Positions 1 through 8,430 of a stretch of DNA of 41,730 nt are shown in pieces (within the stretch, counting starts at the first letter, position 1; each line of letters opens with the position of its first letter). The DNA is from Pirellulales bacterium (GTDB lineage: Bacteria > Planctomycetota > Planctomycetia > Pirellulales > S012-138). The notes under the pieces are model-generated. The model was given only the letters and a program-made list of their open reading frames with translations. It did no database searches and had not been told where the DNA came from. The stretch spans positions 1 to 41,730 of the forward strand of contig JALCBR010000035.1 in NCBI GenBank assembly GCA_028066245.1, read 5' to 3'. The position numbers and the translations under genes are program-made.

Positions 1-666
1 GAGTTCACGGTCAACAGCCAGGTGCTGCCGCGGATTATCGAGCCAGTAACTGCTAACCAAAGCCTGGACCTGTTTGAGGACTTTGTCTATGACGGCGACA
101 AACTGATGATCGAGTTGAAGTGTCTGGACAGCGGACAGTATTTTGGCGTTGCGCGGCCAGACTTGTACATTGCGGCGGCGGAATCCAGCTTTGCGTTGAA
201 TTACATCAAGGGCTTCTTCTCCATCTATCTCCAAGTGCTGATCCTGACGTCCTTTGGCGTGTTGTTCAGCACGTTTCTCGGCGGGGCACTTTCGTTGATC
301 GGCACGATCATCGTTGCGGTCGCCGGATACTTCATGCAGTACCTCGTGCAGGACGGATTGCCAGGGGGATTACTGTTTGAGTCCGGGTATCGAGTGATCA
401 CTCAGAAGCCGATGACGACTCAGCTAGAGCCCAGTCTGCTTACGTCCGGAGTCCAGGCGGCTGATGTTGTCGTTGGCGCCTGCCTGCGGGCTTTGGTCAA
501 CATCTTTCCCGACTTGACTAAAATTTGGACGATTGACTACGTCACCAACGGCTTCAACATTCCGGGAGCTGTGTTGGCGATTCAAGTCGTAACGGCATTA
601 GGACTCTTCCTTCCGCTGTTTGTGCTTTCTCACTTTATTTTGAAGTGCCGCGAGGTGGCTAAATGA
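1..666 (+). CDS. Membrane transport protein, C-terminal part (probable ABC-type permease); 5' end outside window
   Basis: The reading frame is open from the first base of the window, so the true start lies upstream. The visible 221 residues have a soluble stretch, then two closely spaced hydrophobic segments (about residues 75-120, rich in L, I, G and F), a second soluble loop of about 70 residues, and a final membrane segment just before a short basic tail. Such spacing fits the permease component of ABC transporters that planctomycetes place before a conserved membrane-anchored partner, but no diagnostic motif is visible and the ATPase would lie outside the window. The stop codon overlaps the ATG of the next gene (ATGA at 663-666), so the two are probably translationally coupled and act together. 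Function is inferred from topology and context only. Confidence 0.6.
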   Translation, partial: EFTVNSQVLPRIIEPVTANQSLDLFEDFVYDGDKLMIELKCLDSGQYFGVARPDLYIAAAESSFALNYIKGFFSIYLQVLILTSFGVLFSTFLGGALSLIGTIIVAVAGYFMQYLVQDGLPGGLLFESGYRVITQKPMTTQLEPSLLTSGVQAADVVVGACLRALVNIFPDLTKIWTIDYVTNGFNIPGAVLAIQVVTALGLFLPLFVLSHFILKCREVAK

Positions 667-2525
667 GAAATCGGCCCAGGTTACAGCGCAAGATTATCAT
701 CGGTGCTTGCATGGCCTTGCTCTTGCTGCCGATGTCATTCCTGGCTCAGCCGGGCGCCGCGGACGATGAGAACTATGCCGGTACGCTGGCAAAAATGCGC
801 AAAAAGGAACGCCTGGCGCAGAGCAACCTAGGTGAGATTGATCCCACCAGCGAAGCCATGAAATTGGCACTGCTGGGTTTGCGTGGCGTTTGGGCAACCG
901 TCTTGTGGGGTAAATCTCATGAATACAAGGAACAAGAGAACTGGGCCGAGTTAAAGGCCACGCTCGAGCAAATGACGAAGTTACAGCCAAACTTCGTTTC
1001 TGTCTGGCGATTCCAAGGTTGGAACCTAGCTTACAACCTCTCCGTTGAGATGGATGACTACCTGTATCGCTACTATTGGGTCACCAAAGGGATTGAGTTC
1101 ATCGATCGTGGACAAACCTATAATGACCAAGACTTGATGCTCCTGTGGGATGAAGGCTGGACGACCGCGCAGAAGATCGGCCGTGCTGACGAAGTGGCGC
1201 AGTATCGTCGCCTGTTCTCTCAAGATGAATTCCAAATGGTCAGAAACCTCTTCGGCGCGGACAAGGTTGACGATTGGATCAAGAGTGAAAACCTGGATAA
1301 CTGGTACGTAGGGCGCGAGAGTTTTCTGGACGCGGTCCAAATGCATGACGGTAGTAGCTTGGAAGACAATATTCAGCAGAGTATGAGGCTCAATGTTGCC
1401 ATCTTTATGAGCGAACCGACGAAGTGTCTGATGCGGGGCGCCCATGCGCGTGAGAAAGAAGGACGATTCGGCGAGCGGGCCGGAGATCGATGGAAACGCG
1501 CCTACGCTGAGTGGACTGACGGAGATGGTCCTGTTGGGGGCGTCTTCCCAATCGAACCGCGATTGACGAGTGGTTTTGGAGAGCGAAAGTTCAACCTTGT
1601 CCCTGGTAAACCCACGGCTGCTTTGTTGGATTTACAGCAAGCCATTGAAAACCGGGATCGGTTGGTTATGGAAATGGTCGCCGACGACCCCAGCGTACTT
1701 GGTGCCATTCGGGAAGAAAAACTTGAGGGCCAAAGGGAAGCCGCCCAACAGGATGAGTCGGGGGAGCTTAGCCCCCGCTTCGTGATTCTCGAGAAGGCAC
1801 TTGAAGACTTTGATTCTCTCTCGCCGCTCGACAAGACCATGATCGAGCCGACTCTGCCGTTTTTTGCTGAAGTTACGCCAGAGGAGGTTTCCCGTCACCC
1901 CCGAGTCACTGAGAACTCCGACTTGCAGTCAGCCGTGACGAAGCTTTTACCAGAAGCGAACGAAGCTCAGGAGTTGGTTGACGCGATCAGGATGAGCATT
2001 CAACTGGTCAACTATGAGTATTGGCGACAACGTTGCGCAGCAGAGGCAAATCCGCTGGCGTTGGATGCCAGAGAGGAATTCTACTCCGCCGCCCAAGCGG
2101 CCGACCAGGATCAGTTAACTCGCGTCAAAGAACTTTACGCGTCTGGCTTTCTCAAGTGGCGGCAGTTGATTGATGGCGATGACCAAAGGCGTGGCTTCTA
2201 CCAATTCATGGACGACGCAGAGACCGGACACGAAATGCTGGAACACTTGAAAAAGTATCTGCAAGCTCTCGATAAATCCGACGAGAATTTTGGCCGCCCG
2301 CAGCGACAGGAGCTTCTTAGGAACTTCGTGCTCAAAGATCTGGTACGGCGCTTTGACCCCCAAATGGAGCAAGCAATCATCGAAGCGGAAGCGGCAGGAG
2401 CTCAACTAGAAGATCAATCCACTTCGGACGGTGACCAGGCAGACGGTCAAGCCGTTGACAACGCCGATGATGGACAAGCAGTCGACAATTCTGGCGGCCA
2501 AGCGGACGGAACCAACGGCGGCTAG
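663..2525 (+). CDS. Large membrane-anchored hypothetical protein, possibly TPR-like, with acidic C-terminal tail
   Basis: A 620-residue protein starting at an ATG that overlaps the stop of the upstream permease-like gene. Residues about 9-32 form a signal peptide or N-terminal anchor (basic residues, then an ALLLLPMSFLA core). The body is charged and helical, rich in Trp, Tyr and Glu, with helix-pair spacing suggestive of a TPR-like scaffold around residues 90-190 (ENWAELKATLEQMTKLQPNF), but no catalytic motif is seen. The last 30 residues are low-complexity and acidic, with DGQAVDN occurring twice. I do not recognise a characterised family. The coupling to a membrane permease suggests an accessory domain facing the periplasm or the paryphoplasm. 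Reading frame and start are firm; function is unknown. Confidence 0.75.
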   Translation: MRNRPRLQRKIIIGACMALLLLPMSFLAQPGAADDENYAGTLAKMRKKERLAQSNLGEIDPTSEAMKLALLGLRGVWATVLWGKSHEYKEQENWAELKATLEQMTKLQPNFVSVWRFQGWNLAYNLSVEMDDYLYRYYWVTKGIEFIDRGQTYNDQDLMLLWDEGWTTAQKIGRADEVAQYRRLFSQDEFQMVRNLFGADKVDDWIKSENLDNWYVGRESFLDAVQMHDGSSLEDNIQQSMRLNVAIFMSEPTKCLMRGAHAREKEGRFGERAGDRWKRAYAEWTDGDGPVGGVFPIEPRLTSGFGERKFNLVPGKPTAALLDLQQAIENRDRLVMEMVADDPSVLGAIREEKLEGQREAAQQDESGELSPRFVILEKALEDFDSLSPLDKTMIEPTLPFFAEVTPEEVSRHPRVTENSDLQSAVTKLLPEANEAQELVDAIRMSIQLVNYEYWRQRCAAEANPLALDAREEFYSAAQAADQDQLTRVKELYASGFLKWRQLIDGDDQRRGFYQFMDDAETGHEMLEHLKKYLQALDKSDENFGRPQRQELLRNFVLKDLVRRFDPQMEQAIIEAEAAGAQLEDQSTSDGDQADGQAVDNADDGQAVDNSGGQADGTNGG

Positions 2526-2572
2526 CTGATTGTTGATCCTTCAATCGGCTGCGCGAACTCTAGCGACTTGGC

Positions 2573-4093
2573 TTACAGCTTTTGAAAGCTGGGAGCCAGT
2601 GTCGGGTAGAGTTCTTGGAACCTCGCATACGCTTCGGCGTAGGACGATTGATGCTCAACACGCGGCGATTGCCGCCCGGTTACGCTGATCGCAGCGGAAC
2701 AAGCGTCCTGAATGTTCTGATGTGCTCCCGCCGCGACGGCTGCCAATAGCGCAACGCCATACGCCGGTCCCTCTTCGACATTGATTGTGGTGATCGGGCT
2801 CGCAAACACGTCCGCCTGCATCTGCCGCCAGAGTTCATTTTTTGCCCCACCACCGGATGCGCGGACTTCCTCGATCGGGATACCCAACTCGCGAAAAATC
2901 TCCAAGCCATCCCGTAGAGCAAATGTTACACCTTCCATAATGGCGCGCGTCATATGTCCGCGAGTATGCGCCAGTGTTAAGCCAATAAAGCACCCCCGTG
3001 CCTTGGGATCTGCGTGCGGCGTCCGTTCACCTGCCAGGTATGGCAGGCAAATCAATCCATCGCACCCAGCCGGAACACCCTGAGCTTCTTCCGAAAGCGC
3101 ATCATATGCGGATCGCCCCTGATCACGGCAATCACTGGCGAGTTCTGGGCACAGCCGGTCACGGAACCATTGTAAAGTGCCGCCAGCACTCAGACTGACG
3201 CCCATCATGTGCCACGTCCCATCGACGGCATGGCAGAAGGTATGGGCCCGGCCGGCCGGATCAATCCGCATCTCATCGCTATGGACAAAAACGACGCCAG
3301 ATGTGCCGATCGATGTGGATGCCAATCCGGAGCGAACAATACCGTTACCAACAGCACCGGCCGCGCAGTCTCCCGCGCCCGCGGCCACTTGACATTTCGG
3401 AGAAAGTCCCAGTTCCGCGGCGACATCTGATCTGAGTTGCCCAGTGGGTTGGTGAGATTCAAAGCACCTGACGAAGAGCGATTCTTCAAGTTCCAACGCC
3501 GCCATGAGTTCCGTCGACCACCGGCGCTTAGCAACGTCGAGCAATAGCATTCCGCTGGCGTCGCTGACATCCGTGGCATACTCACCCGTTAAGCGGAGCC
3601 GAACAAAGTCTTTGGGGAGTAGCACGCGTTTGGTTCGCTCAAAATTCTCGGGTTCGTGATTGCGAAGCCATAGAATCTTGGGAGCTGTAAAACCGGTCAA
3701 CGCTGGATTGACAACCATACGGATCAACGCATCGCGACCGCCTGCGCGATCTTCGATCTCCGCGCATTCGGGCGTGGTCCGTTGGTCGTTCCACAACAAG
3801 GCAGGTCGCACAACTTGGTCCCGAGAGTCCAAAAACACTGACCCGTGCATCTGACCGGAGAGGCCAATCGCTCGCACGTCAGCTCCGTCAAACTTTTCCT
3901 GGCTTATGGTATCTCGGATGGCCTCGCAGGTTGCCTCCCACCAATCTTCCGGGTCTTGCTCACTCCAAAGCGGGCGGGGATGATGGCACGGGTACTCACG
4001 AACCGCCTGGGCTAGAATCGCTCCTTCAGTGTTGACTGCCAAGGCTTTTGTGCCGGATGTGCCAATGTCAATGCCCAGGAAGACGTCCATCAT
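2573..4093 (-). CDS. xylB: Xylulokinase (FGGY carbohydrate kinase)
   Basis: Phosphorylates D-xylulose to D-xylulose 5-phosphate with ATP, in the cytoplasm, feeding the pentose phosphate pathway. The N-terminus carries the FGGY-family phosphate-binding motif DIGTSGTKALAV. The segment GLSGQMHGSV is typical of xylulokinases, and AGAGDCAAGAVGNGI holds the expected catalytic Asp. GTSGVVF and the C-terminal ASGGGAKN segment form the second nucleotide-binding half. Length (about 506 residues) matches the family. The frame extends four codons upstream to a TTG at 4105, but the ATG pair at 4093 and 4090 is the likelier start. No xylose isomerase lies beside it. The gene is divergent from the solute-binding lipoprotein across about 110 bp, so a shared control region is possible. 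A related FGGY sugar kinase with other specificity cannot be excluded. Confidence 0.9.
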   Translation of the reverse strand: MMDVFLGIDIGTSGTKALAVNTEGAILAQAVREYPCHHPRPLWSEQDPEDWWEATCEAIRDTISQEKFDGADVRAIGLSGQMHGSVFLDSRDQVVRPALLWNDQRTTPECAEIEDRAGGRDALIRMVVNPALTGFTAPKILWLRNHEPENFERTKRVLLPKDFVRLRLTGEYATDVSDASGMLLLDVAKRRWSTELMAALELEESLFVRCFESHQPTGQLRSDVAAELGLSPKCQVAAGAGDCAAGAVGNGIVRSGLASTSIGTSGVVFVHSDEMRIDPAGRAHTFCHAVDGTWHMMGVSLSAGGTLQWFRDRLCPELASDCRDQGRSAYDALSEEAQGVPAGCDGLICLPYLAGERTPHADPKARGCFIGLTLAHTRGHMTRAIMEGVTFALRDGLEIFRELGIPIEEVRASGGGAKNELWRQMQADVFASPITTINVEEGPAYGVALLAAVAAGAHQNIQDACSAAISVTGRQSPRVEHQSSYAEAYARFQELYPTLAPSFQKL

Positions 4094-4205
4094 TCGCTCA
4101 CTCAAAAACTATTTGCCAGCGCGACAACATATCATGCGCGCAACGCCCAGTGGCTGAACACTATCAGCGAACTGAACATAACTCAAACGTGACCGTACAG
4201 AATCC

Positions 4206-5693
4206 ATGTTCACAATAGATGGATCCCGCCACTGTCGACGGATTGCATTTCGCTTGCACTTTGGTTTGGCAAACCCCTTTGTGCTTCTGATGCTGTGCAG
4301 CACGGCAGCTAGCTTTGTCGGTTGCTCCAGCGAATCGCCAGATTCCAGTGCACCTCAAGCAGCTCCCTTTGCCGGCGTGGAGCTGAGCGTGGCTGTCATT
4401 GGCGATGAGTCGATCGTCGATGTGTTAGAAACATTTGTCGGTGAATGGAATACGCAAACTGGGTCCAACCTAACCGTTCATTCCACGACCGAAGTTGAGT
4501 TTCTTACCCAAACCAAGCTGAACACGGATGTAGCGCTCGTGCCGTCGTATCTCGCTGGAATTGTTCAGCAGAGAGCTTGGATTACCCCACCGCCACAGAC
4601 TGTTCTCGAAAATTCTCAGCTTGACTGGCGTGATGTTTTCTTTGGACTGCGGTCTAACGAGGCTGAGTGGAACCGGACTCTTGTTGGCATCCCCTTGGGC
4701 TCACCGAGACTCCTGATTGCCTACCGCGCTGATCTCCTGTCGACTCTTGGTCGCGACCCACCCAAGACGTGGGCTGAATACTACGAGTTGTGTGCGCGAC
4801 TCCGCGATTTGGCACGCGGTGCGGACGCATCATCCCAAGTCACGTTCGGCAGTGTTGAGCCCAGCGAAGGAAACTGGCCCGCGCTGGTTTTCTTGGCCAA
4901 AGCGAGCCCACTGGCGAAACATCCGGATTACTACTCGACGTTGTTTGACATCGCAACGATGGATCCGCAGATCGCAGGCCCAGCATTTGTCGAGACCCTG
5001 CAGGACTGGGTTGCAGCTGCGGAGACGTTTCCCCCCGACGAGCATACGACCTCGCCGGAGGGATCCTACGCGATGGTGCGGTCTGGCGAAGCCGGTATGG
5101 CCATCACCTGGTCCCACGCCAGGTGGGCAGCCGATGCAGCATCCGTTGGCGAGATCAGTTTTGCTGCGCTCCCCGGATCATCCGCAGCCTATCCACCACA
5201 CCATCCGGACGCTGTCGCCGTGGACTTTCGCCTGGTTTCTTTGACAGACTTCGCTGGATATGTTGGCGTCGTGTCATCGTCGAGTGGTGAAAAGGAAGTT
5301 CAAGCCGCGTGGCAACTGCTGATTCAACTTTCTGCCGGTGGCTGGGAATCGCAGTTCAGTTCGTCAAGTGAGCACTTGATGATGAGCCGCGTAAGCCAAG
5401 TAGCGGATGCCGAGCGATGGCTTCCGCCAGAGGACCACAGCAGCGCAGGGAGCTTCTCCCTAGCCATGGAAACGGCAATCAATGCCGAGGACGCGGTGGC
5501 GGCGTTACCGATCCCTGGTCGTGAGCGATATCTCCAAACTTTAGCTGCCGAGGTGCGCCGCGCTTTTGCTGGCGAGTCGACTCCGCAACAGGCTTTGCAG
5601 AAAGCTGCTGTGGAATGGTCTCAAATCACAGAGCAGCTTGGGGTGGACCAACAGAGAGCGCATTACCGTGCAAGCACGGCGCAAAGCCACTGA
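4206..5693 (+). CDS. Extracellular solute-binding lipoprotein (ABC importer family 1 type)
   Basis: A 495-residue exported lipoprotein. The N-terminus has Arg residues at 8, 11 and 12, a hydrophobic core (FVLLMLCSTAAS) and a lipobox SFVGC with the lipidated Cys at residue 40. The mature part resembles family 1 (sugar-type) periplasmic binding proteins: an initial beta strand (VELSVAVIGDESIVDVLETF), a mid-protein GIPLGSPRLLIAYRADLL segment and a PKTWAEYYELCARL stretch, which in this fold is where the closed-ligand lobe begins (P-x-TW-x-E). No permease or ATPase gene is adjacent, so the partner transporter is elsewhere or the protein acts alone. It is divergent from the xylulokinase gene, which makes a sugar ligand an attractive but unproven idea. 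Fold-level call is good; the ligand is unknown. Confidence 0.8.
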   Translation: MFTIDGSRHCRRIAFRLHFGLANPFVLLMLCSTAASFVGCSSESPDSSAPQAAPFAGVELSVAVIGDESIVDVLETFVGEWNTQTGSNLTVHSTTEVEFLTQTKLNTDVALVPSYLAGIVQQRAWITPPPQTVLENSQLDWRDVFFGLRSNEAEWNRTLVGIPLGSPRLLIAYRADLLSTLGRDPPKTWAEYYELCARLRDLARGADASSQVTFGSVEPSEGNWPALVFLAKASPLAKHPDYYSTLFDIATMDPQIAGPAFVETLQDWVAAAETFPPDEHTTSPEGSYAMVRSGEAGMAITWSHARWAADAASVGEISFAALPGSSAAYPPHHPDAVAVDFRLVSLTDFAGYVGVVSSSSGEKEVQAAWQLLIQLSAGGWESQFSSSSEHLMMSRVSQVADAERWLPPEDHSSAGSFSLAMETAINAEDAVAALPIPGRERYLQTLAAEVRRAFAGESTPQQALQKAAVEWSQITEQLGVDQQRAHYRASTAQSH

Positions 5694-5886
5694 CAACACG
5701 ACAGATAACTGGTGCGTTACCACGTCCCGCTGAACCTACCCCGCGCCCGAATCACATGAGCTGTCCGCGAACCAGAGAGCCATTGCGGCGTCCTTCTGTC
5801 GTTGCCGTTTGCCATCACTCAAGGGAAATGGGGAGTGGTTGAGTTTCGCCAAGTGATGAATGTCCAGAAATCACGCTCGCCTGGTT

Positions 5887-5915
5887 TTGACAAATTCCAC
5901 ACCGATCCGTACGAT
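5887..5915 (+). promoter_or_regulatory. Predicted sigma70-type promoter of tRNA-Ala
   Basis: A perfect -35 box TTGACA (5887-5892) and a -10 box TACGAT (5910-5915) are separated by 17 bp, the optimal spacing. A start near 5922 would give a leader of about 64 nt before the tRNA. The call rests on consensus match and position only. Confidence 0.55.
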
Positions 5916-5971
5916 TTGGAACTTGATTGAAAGATCGTTGCCGATCGCCTGGTAGGCGAGACCGGCAGCTC

Positions 5972-5989
5972 CCCATCTACAAATGGGGC
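5972..5989 (+). repeat. Inverted repeat in tRNA-Ala leader overlapping the acceptor stem
   Basis: CCCCAT at 5972-5977 is complementary to ATGGGG at 5984-5989, with a six-base loop. The right arm is the first four bases of the mature tRNA plus two leader bases, so in the precursor RNA this hairpin would compete with the acceptor stem. Confidence 0.6.
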
Positions 5990-6058
5990 GGTAGCTCAGT
6001 TGGGAGAGCGCTGCGTTCGCAATGCAGAGGTCGGGGGTTCGACTCCCCTCCGCTCCAC
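5986..6058 (+). tRNA. tRNA-Ala (anticodon CGC)
   Basis: A full cloverleaf can be drawn. The acceptor stem GGGGCGG pairs with CCGCTCC, with one G-U. A D-arm GCTC...GAGC is followed by an anticodon stem CTGCG/TGCAG with loop TTCGCAA, giving anticodon CGC at the middle of the loop, which reads Ala codon GCG. A T-arm CGGGG-TTCGACT-CCCCT completes it, and the discriminator is A at 6058. CCA is not encoded, so the CCA-adding enzyme at 20437 type would finish the end. The 3' end is the likely attachment site for the integrase remnant that starts 129 bp downstream. Confidence 0.96.
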
Positions 6059-6118
6059 TAGACTTAAATCATTAAGTCACAAGCTCTTGTGGCAATTCTC
6101 GGCGCGACCACTTTTGCA

Positions 6119-6151
6119 TTTTGGTGCCGCGAACGGCACCAAAACGGCACC
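6119..6151. repeat. 11-bp inverted repeat plus extra half-site between tRNA-Ala and integrase
   Basis: TTTTGGTGCCG (6119-6129) and CGGCACCAAAA (6134-6144) are perfect inverted repeats around CGAA. A third copy of the half-site CGGCACC follows directly at 6145-6151. The element sits 60 bp past the tRNA and 36 bp before the integrase start, where attachment-site, excisionase or integrase-autoregulation sites are normally found. It could instead be a transcript hairpin (UUCG loop on the minus strand). Confidence 0.7.
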
Positions 6152-6187
6152 CGCTGGAATGACCTACACTTCTCGTGAGGTCATCAA

Positions 6188-7206
6188 ATGGGTTCCAAAA
6201 TCTTCAAACGCAAAGATCGCAAGTCCTACTACTGCAAGCTGAACGGCAAGTTCGTCAAGCTGCATGCCAATCGCGAAAAGGCGTTGGGAATGTGGCATCG
6301 GCTCTGTGCCGAGTTCGATGAATCCCCGGCTGCTGTGCCAACCGTTCGCACGTTGCTTAAGAGCTACTTCGATTGGTTCAAAGTCAACCGAGCCGAATCG
6401 ACAATCGTGCGGCGGGAACCCGTCTTAAAGAAGTTCTCGCAGCACTACGGCAAACTGAAAGCGTCAGCCATCCGCCCGCATCATGTTACGACTTGGGTTG
6501 ATGAGCTTTGGGGGAAGTGTTCAACCACGACGCGGCGAGATCATATGACGATGATCCAGGCTGCATTCAGTTGAGCTGCACGACAGCAGCTAATTCGCTT
6601 CACGCCACTTGCCGGTTTAGAAAAGCCCAGAGCCAAGGTCCGCGAGCATTTCGTTCCGGTGAAAGATTGGGACAAGCTGCTTGGAGCCTGCACACCACCA
6701 TTTGACCAACTGGTTGCGTTCTCGCTCTTGACCGGTACTCGACCGCAAGAGTCCCGCCTGATTGAAGCGAAGCACGTCAAGAACGAGACGATTGTCTTGC
6801 CGATTGCAGACAGCAAGGGCAACCGCAAGAATCAGGTCATCCATTTGAGTGAAGCTGCGAAGCGGTTGGTTAAGCCACTGTGCAAGAGAATCCAGAAGGC
6901 CCAGTCTTCTTGAATTCCAAAGGGAAGCCTTGGACGAAAGATTCACTCAATTGTCGCATGAAGCGATTGAAGAAAGCGACGGGTTGGGAGTGGCTCACAA
7001 TGACTGCCTTACGGCATTCGTTCGCCCATGCCCATGTCGAAGCTGGGACTGATTCGCTGATTCTTCAGCAACTTACAGGGCATGCGGATGGAAGAATGCT
7101 CGCCCGAGTCTATGCCCATGCAGATAAGGCGTCGGATCAAATCAAGCAGGCGGTTGAGGCTACCACCCATCATCTTGGTGGATTTGTTCAAGGGCAGACG
7201 GCTTGA
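6188..7206 (+). pseudogene. Tyrosine recombinase/integrase of the tRNA-Ala element, broken by a nonsense codon and a frameshift
   Basis: Begins at an ATG preceded by a GAGGT-like ribosome site. The first 128 codons encode an N-terminal arm-binding region and core-binding domain (LLKSYFDWFKVNRAESTIVRR). A TGA at 6572-6574 interrupts the frame exactly where relatives have a Trp-like position, after AAFS. The same frame continues with AARQQLIRFTPLAGLEKPR and the catalytic-domain start, including the first catalytic Arg in LLTGTRPQESRL. Near 6880-6900 a one-base loss moves translation to another frame, which holds the rest of the catalytic domain: TALRHSF (second Arg), LTGHADGR (His) and the Tyr nucleophile in ARVYAHAD. 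Repaired, it would be about 340 residues, normal for this family. It starts 129 bp from the tRNA 3' end, so it served an element inserted there. The 3' end overlaps the convergent HTH gene by 47 bp. Confidence 0.85.
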
Positions 7207-7669
7207 TGCGGATCGTTCGCCCGACCTTGATTGCGTCGAGCAGACCGTTCTTTACAAGGTCATAGACTGAATCCTTGGAGACTTGCAGGCGTTCGGCTGC
7301 TTGTTCCACGGTCAGGAATTCGGCATCAGGCTTGCTGTCAAGCCAAGCGGATAGTTGGCGGAGATAGAACAACGCATCCGCTTTGAACAACATCGCTGCG
7401 GGTGGTTCTTCCATGAATCCGAATGTTGCCGCCTGAATGTAGCACTCAGTTACTCGATGGCTAAAGCTTTCAAGTTCATCGGGACCGATGGCGAATTCGT
7501 ATTGCCCGGAATCGTCCGTTGTGTGCTGCGGAACAGATTCGACCTGTTTGATTGCGGCTTTGATCTTCGCTTTGAGTTCCTGTAGTTGCATATTGAAAGG
7601 GTAGTGTCCCCACGCGGCAGCAGAGTTTGAATTTCCTGATGTATGCAAATCGTTGGATCGATTTGCCAT
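7160..7669 (-). CDS. HTH-domain protein, probable excisionase/regulator of the tRNA-Ala element
   Basis: About 169 residues from the chosen ATG at 7669; the frame stays open further upstream, to 7834, with no better start. The C-terminal 50 residues are a MerR-like/excisionase-type winged helix (HTH_17 family): FLTVEQAAERLQVSKDSVYD, then a recognition helix and a VGRTIRIKPSAL wing. The N-terminal 110 residues are helical, with an LQELKAKIKAAIKQVESV coiled segment, and are not recognised. The gene runs toward the integrase remnant and overlaps its end by 47 bp, an arrangement in which transcription of one could limit the other. Excisionase or repressor roles are both possible. No strong ribosome-binding site is visible, so the start is uncertain (an alternative ATG lies at 7591). 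Confidence 0.7.
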   Translation of the reverse strand: MANRSNDLHTSGNSNSAAAWGHYPFNMQLQELKAKIKAAIKQVESVPQHTTDDSGQYEFAIGPDELESFSHRVTECYIQAATFGFMEEPPAAMLFKADALFYLRQLSAWLDSKPDAEFLTVEQAAERLQVSKDSVYDLVKNGLLDAIKVGRTIRIKPSALEQIHQDDGW

Positions 7670-8222
7670 GGTTGCAGATTCTTGTGGCAGAGATGAATTG
7701 ACCCACCCCCGCGTTCGTTTGGATTCACGGATTAGCTCAGCCGATAGGGCTGTACAACCCCTACGATCCACACAATTGGCCGCATAGATAGAATCAGACC
7801 GACCCGTATCATCCCACCCGCATCGTTGACACAATTGCCATGATTACATGGTGACGGGGTAGAATCCTCGCTGGCAACAATCGGACGTTATTCTCGCGAT
7901 GCACCAGCAACTTATTACTTAGTTGGAACATACTCACCTGCCGTGGTTGTGTGGCTGTGGATTGCTATTGAGGTGTTCTGTTTTTGTGTTCACTGTTGCG
8001 AGTGGTGGCGGTTGGTTCGGGCAACTAATCGCGCCGTGGATTGGCAGCCCCAACGAGCCGTATGAATCAGCAGAGGTCCCCATGGATGATGACGGCATGC
8101 CGGAAGCAGCCTGAAACATTGCGGAACAGAGAAGAGGGGAATAGGGGTCCAGGGGAGTTGGGGCCCGATCGTCCCCTGGTTGGCCGTACAAAGGAAGCAG
8201 CCATCGCATGATGGCATGGATA
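7670..8222. other. Gap between the two element remnants, no supported gene
   Basis: No reading frame here has a recognisable product. A 63-codon frame at 7923-8114 has a hydrophobic start and a C-terminus rich in Asp, Glu and Pro, but it has no convincing ribosome-binding site or family. I searched by eye for a second copy of either tRNA 3' end, as expected for an attachment site, and did not find one. Confidence 0.4.
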
Positions 8223-8240
8223 GGCCGAAAGCGTTCGGCC
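8223..8240. repeat. Perfect 7-bp hairpin upstream of Rep
   Basis: GGCCGAA (8223-8229) and TTCGGCC (8234-8240) flank AGCG. Together with the larger inverted repeat 15 bp downstream it makes a tandem hairpin pair just upstream of the replication initiator gene, the usual position of rolling-circle origins. Confidence 0.6.
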
Positions 8241-8254
8241 GGAATAACAAGAAA

Positions 8255-8299
8255 CCGCTCTCGTCCTGGTGCTCTTCAAAGCTGTTAGGACGAGAGCGG
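8255..8299. repeat. Perfect 13-bp inverted repeat, candidate rolling-circle replication origin
   Basis: CCGCTCTCGTCCT (8255-8267) is the exact reverse complement of AGGACGAGAGCGG (8287-8299), with a 19-base loop (8268-8286). Rolling-circle origins of Rep_trans-type elements are commonly hairpins near or inside the rep gene, and this one lies about 130 bp before the Rep coding frame. The absence of a T-tract on either side argues against a simple terminator. Nick site and function are inferred. Confidence 0.55.
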
Positions 8300-8309
8300 G
8301 GACATCACA

Positions 8310-8326
8310 ACCAACAGGAGGTTGGT
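8310..8326 (+). promoter_or_regulatory. Hairpin enclosing a strong Shine-Dalgarno before ATG 8328
   Basis: ACCAAC (8310-8315) pairs with GTTGGT (8321-8326) around AGGAG. The Shine-Dalgarno AGGAGG (8316-8321) ends six bases before an ATG at 8328, so a ribosome site of ideal strength is presented in, or masked by, a small hairpin. The frame opened by this ATG ends after 54 codons and differs from that of the Rep domain, which suggests that the original start of Rep was here and has been separated from the rest by a deletion or frameshift. Confidence 0.45.
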
Positions 8327-8430
8327 CATGAGTCATCGTTCGATGAGGGTAGCAAATCGCCTTAGAAAAAGAGAAGCAGAATCTCCAAAATGGGAGCAAG
8401 AACGATGCATGGCTCGACCTGGGCGAGAAC

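Noticed and set aside
1026-1445. 139-codon frame opposite the large hypothetical protein
   Set aside because: It is fully inside the strongly supported coding frame at 663-2525 and has no conserved content.
7923-8114. Small 63-codon frame upstream of Rep
   Set aside because: It has no ribosome-binding site and no recognisable sequence; the acidic C-terminal half alone is not enough.
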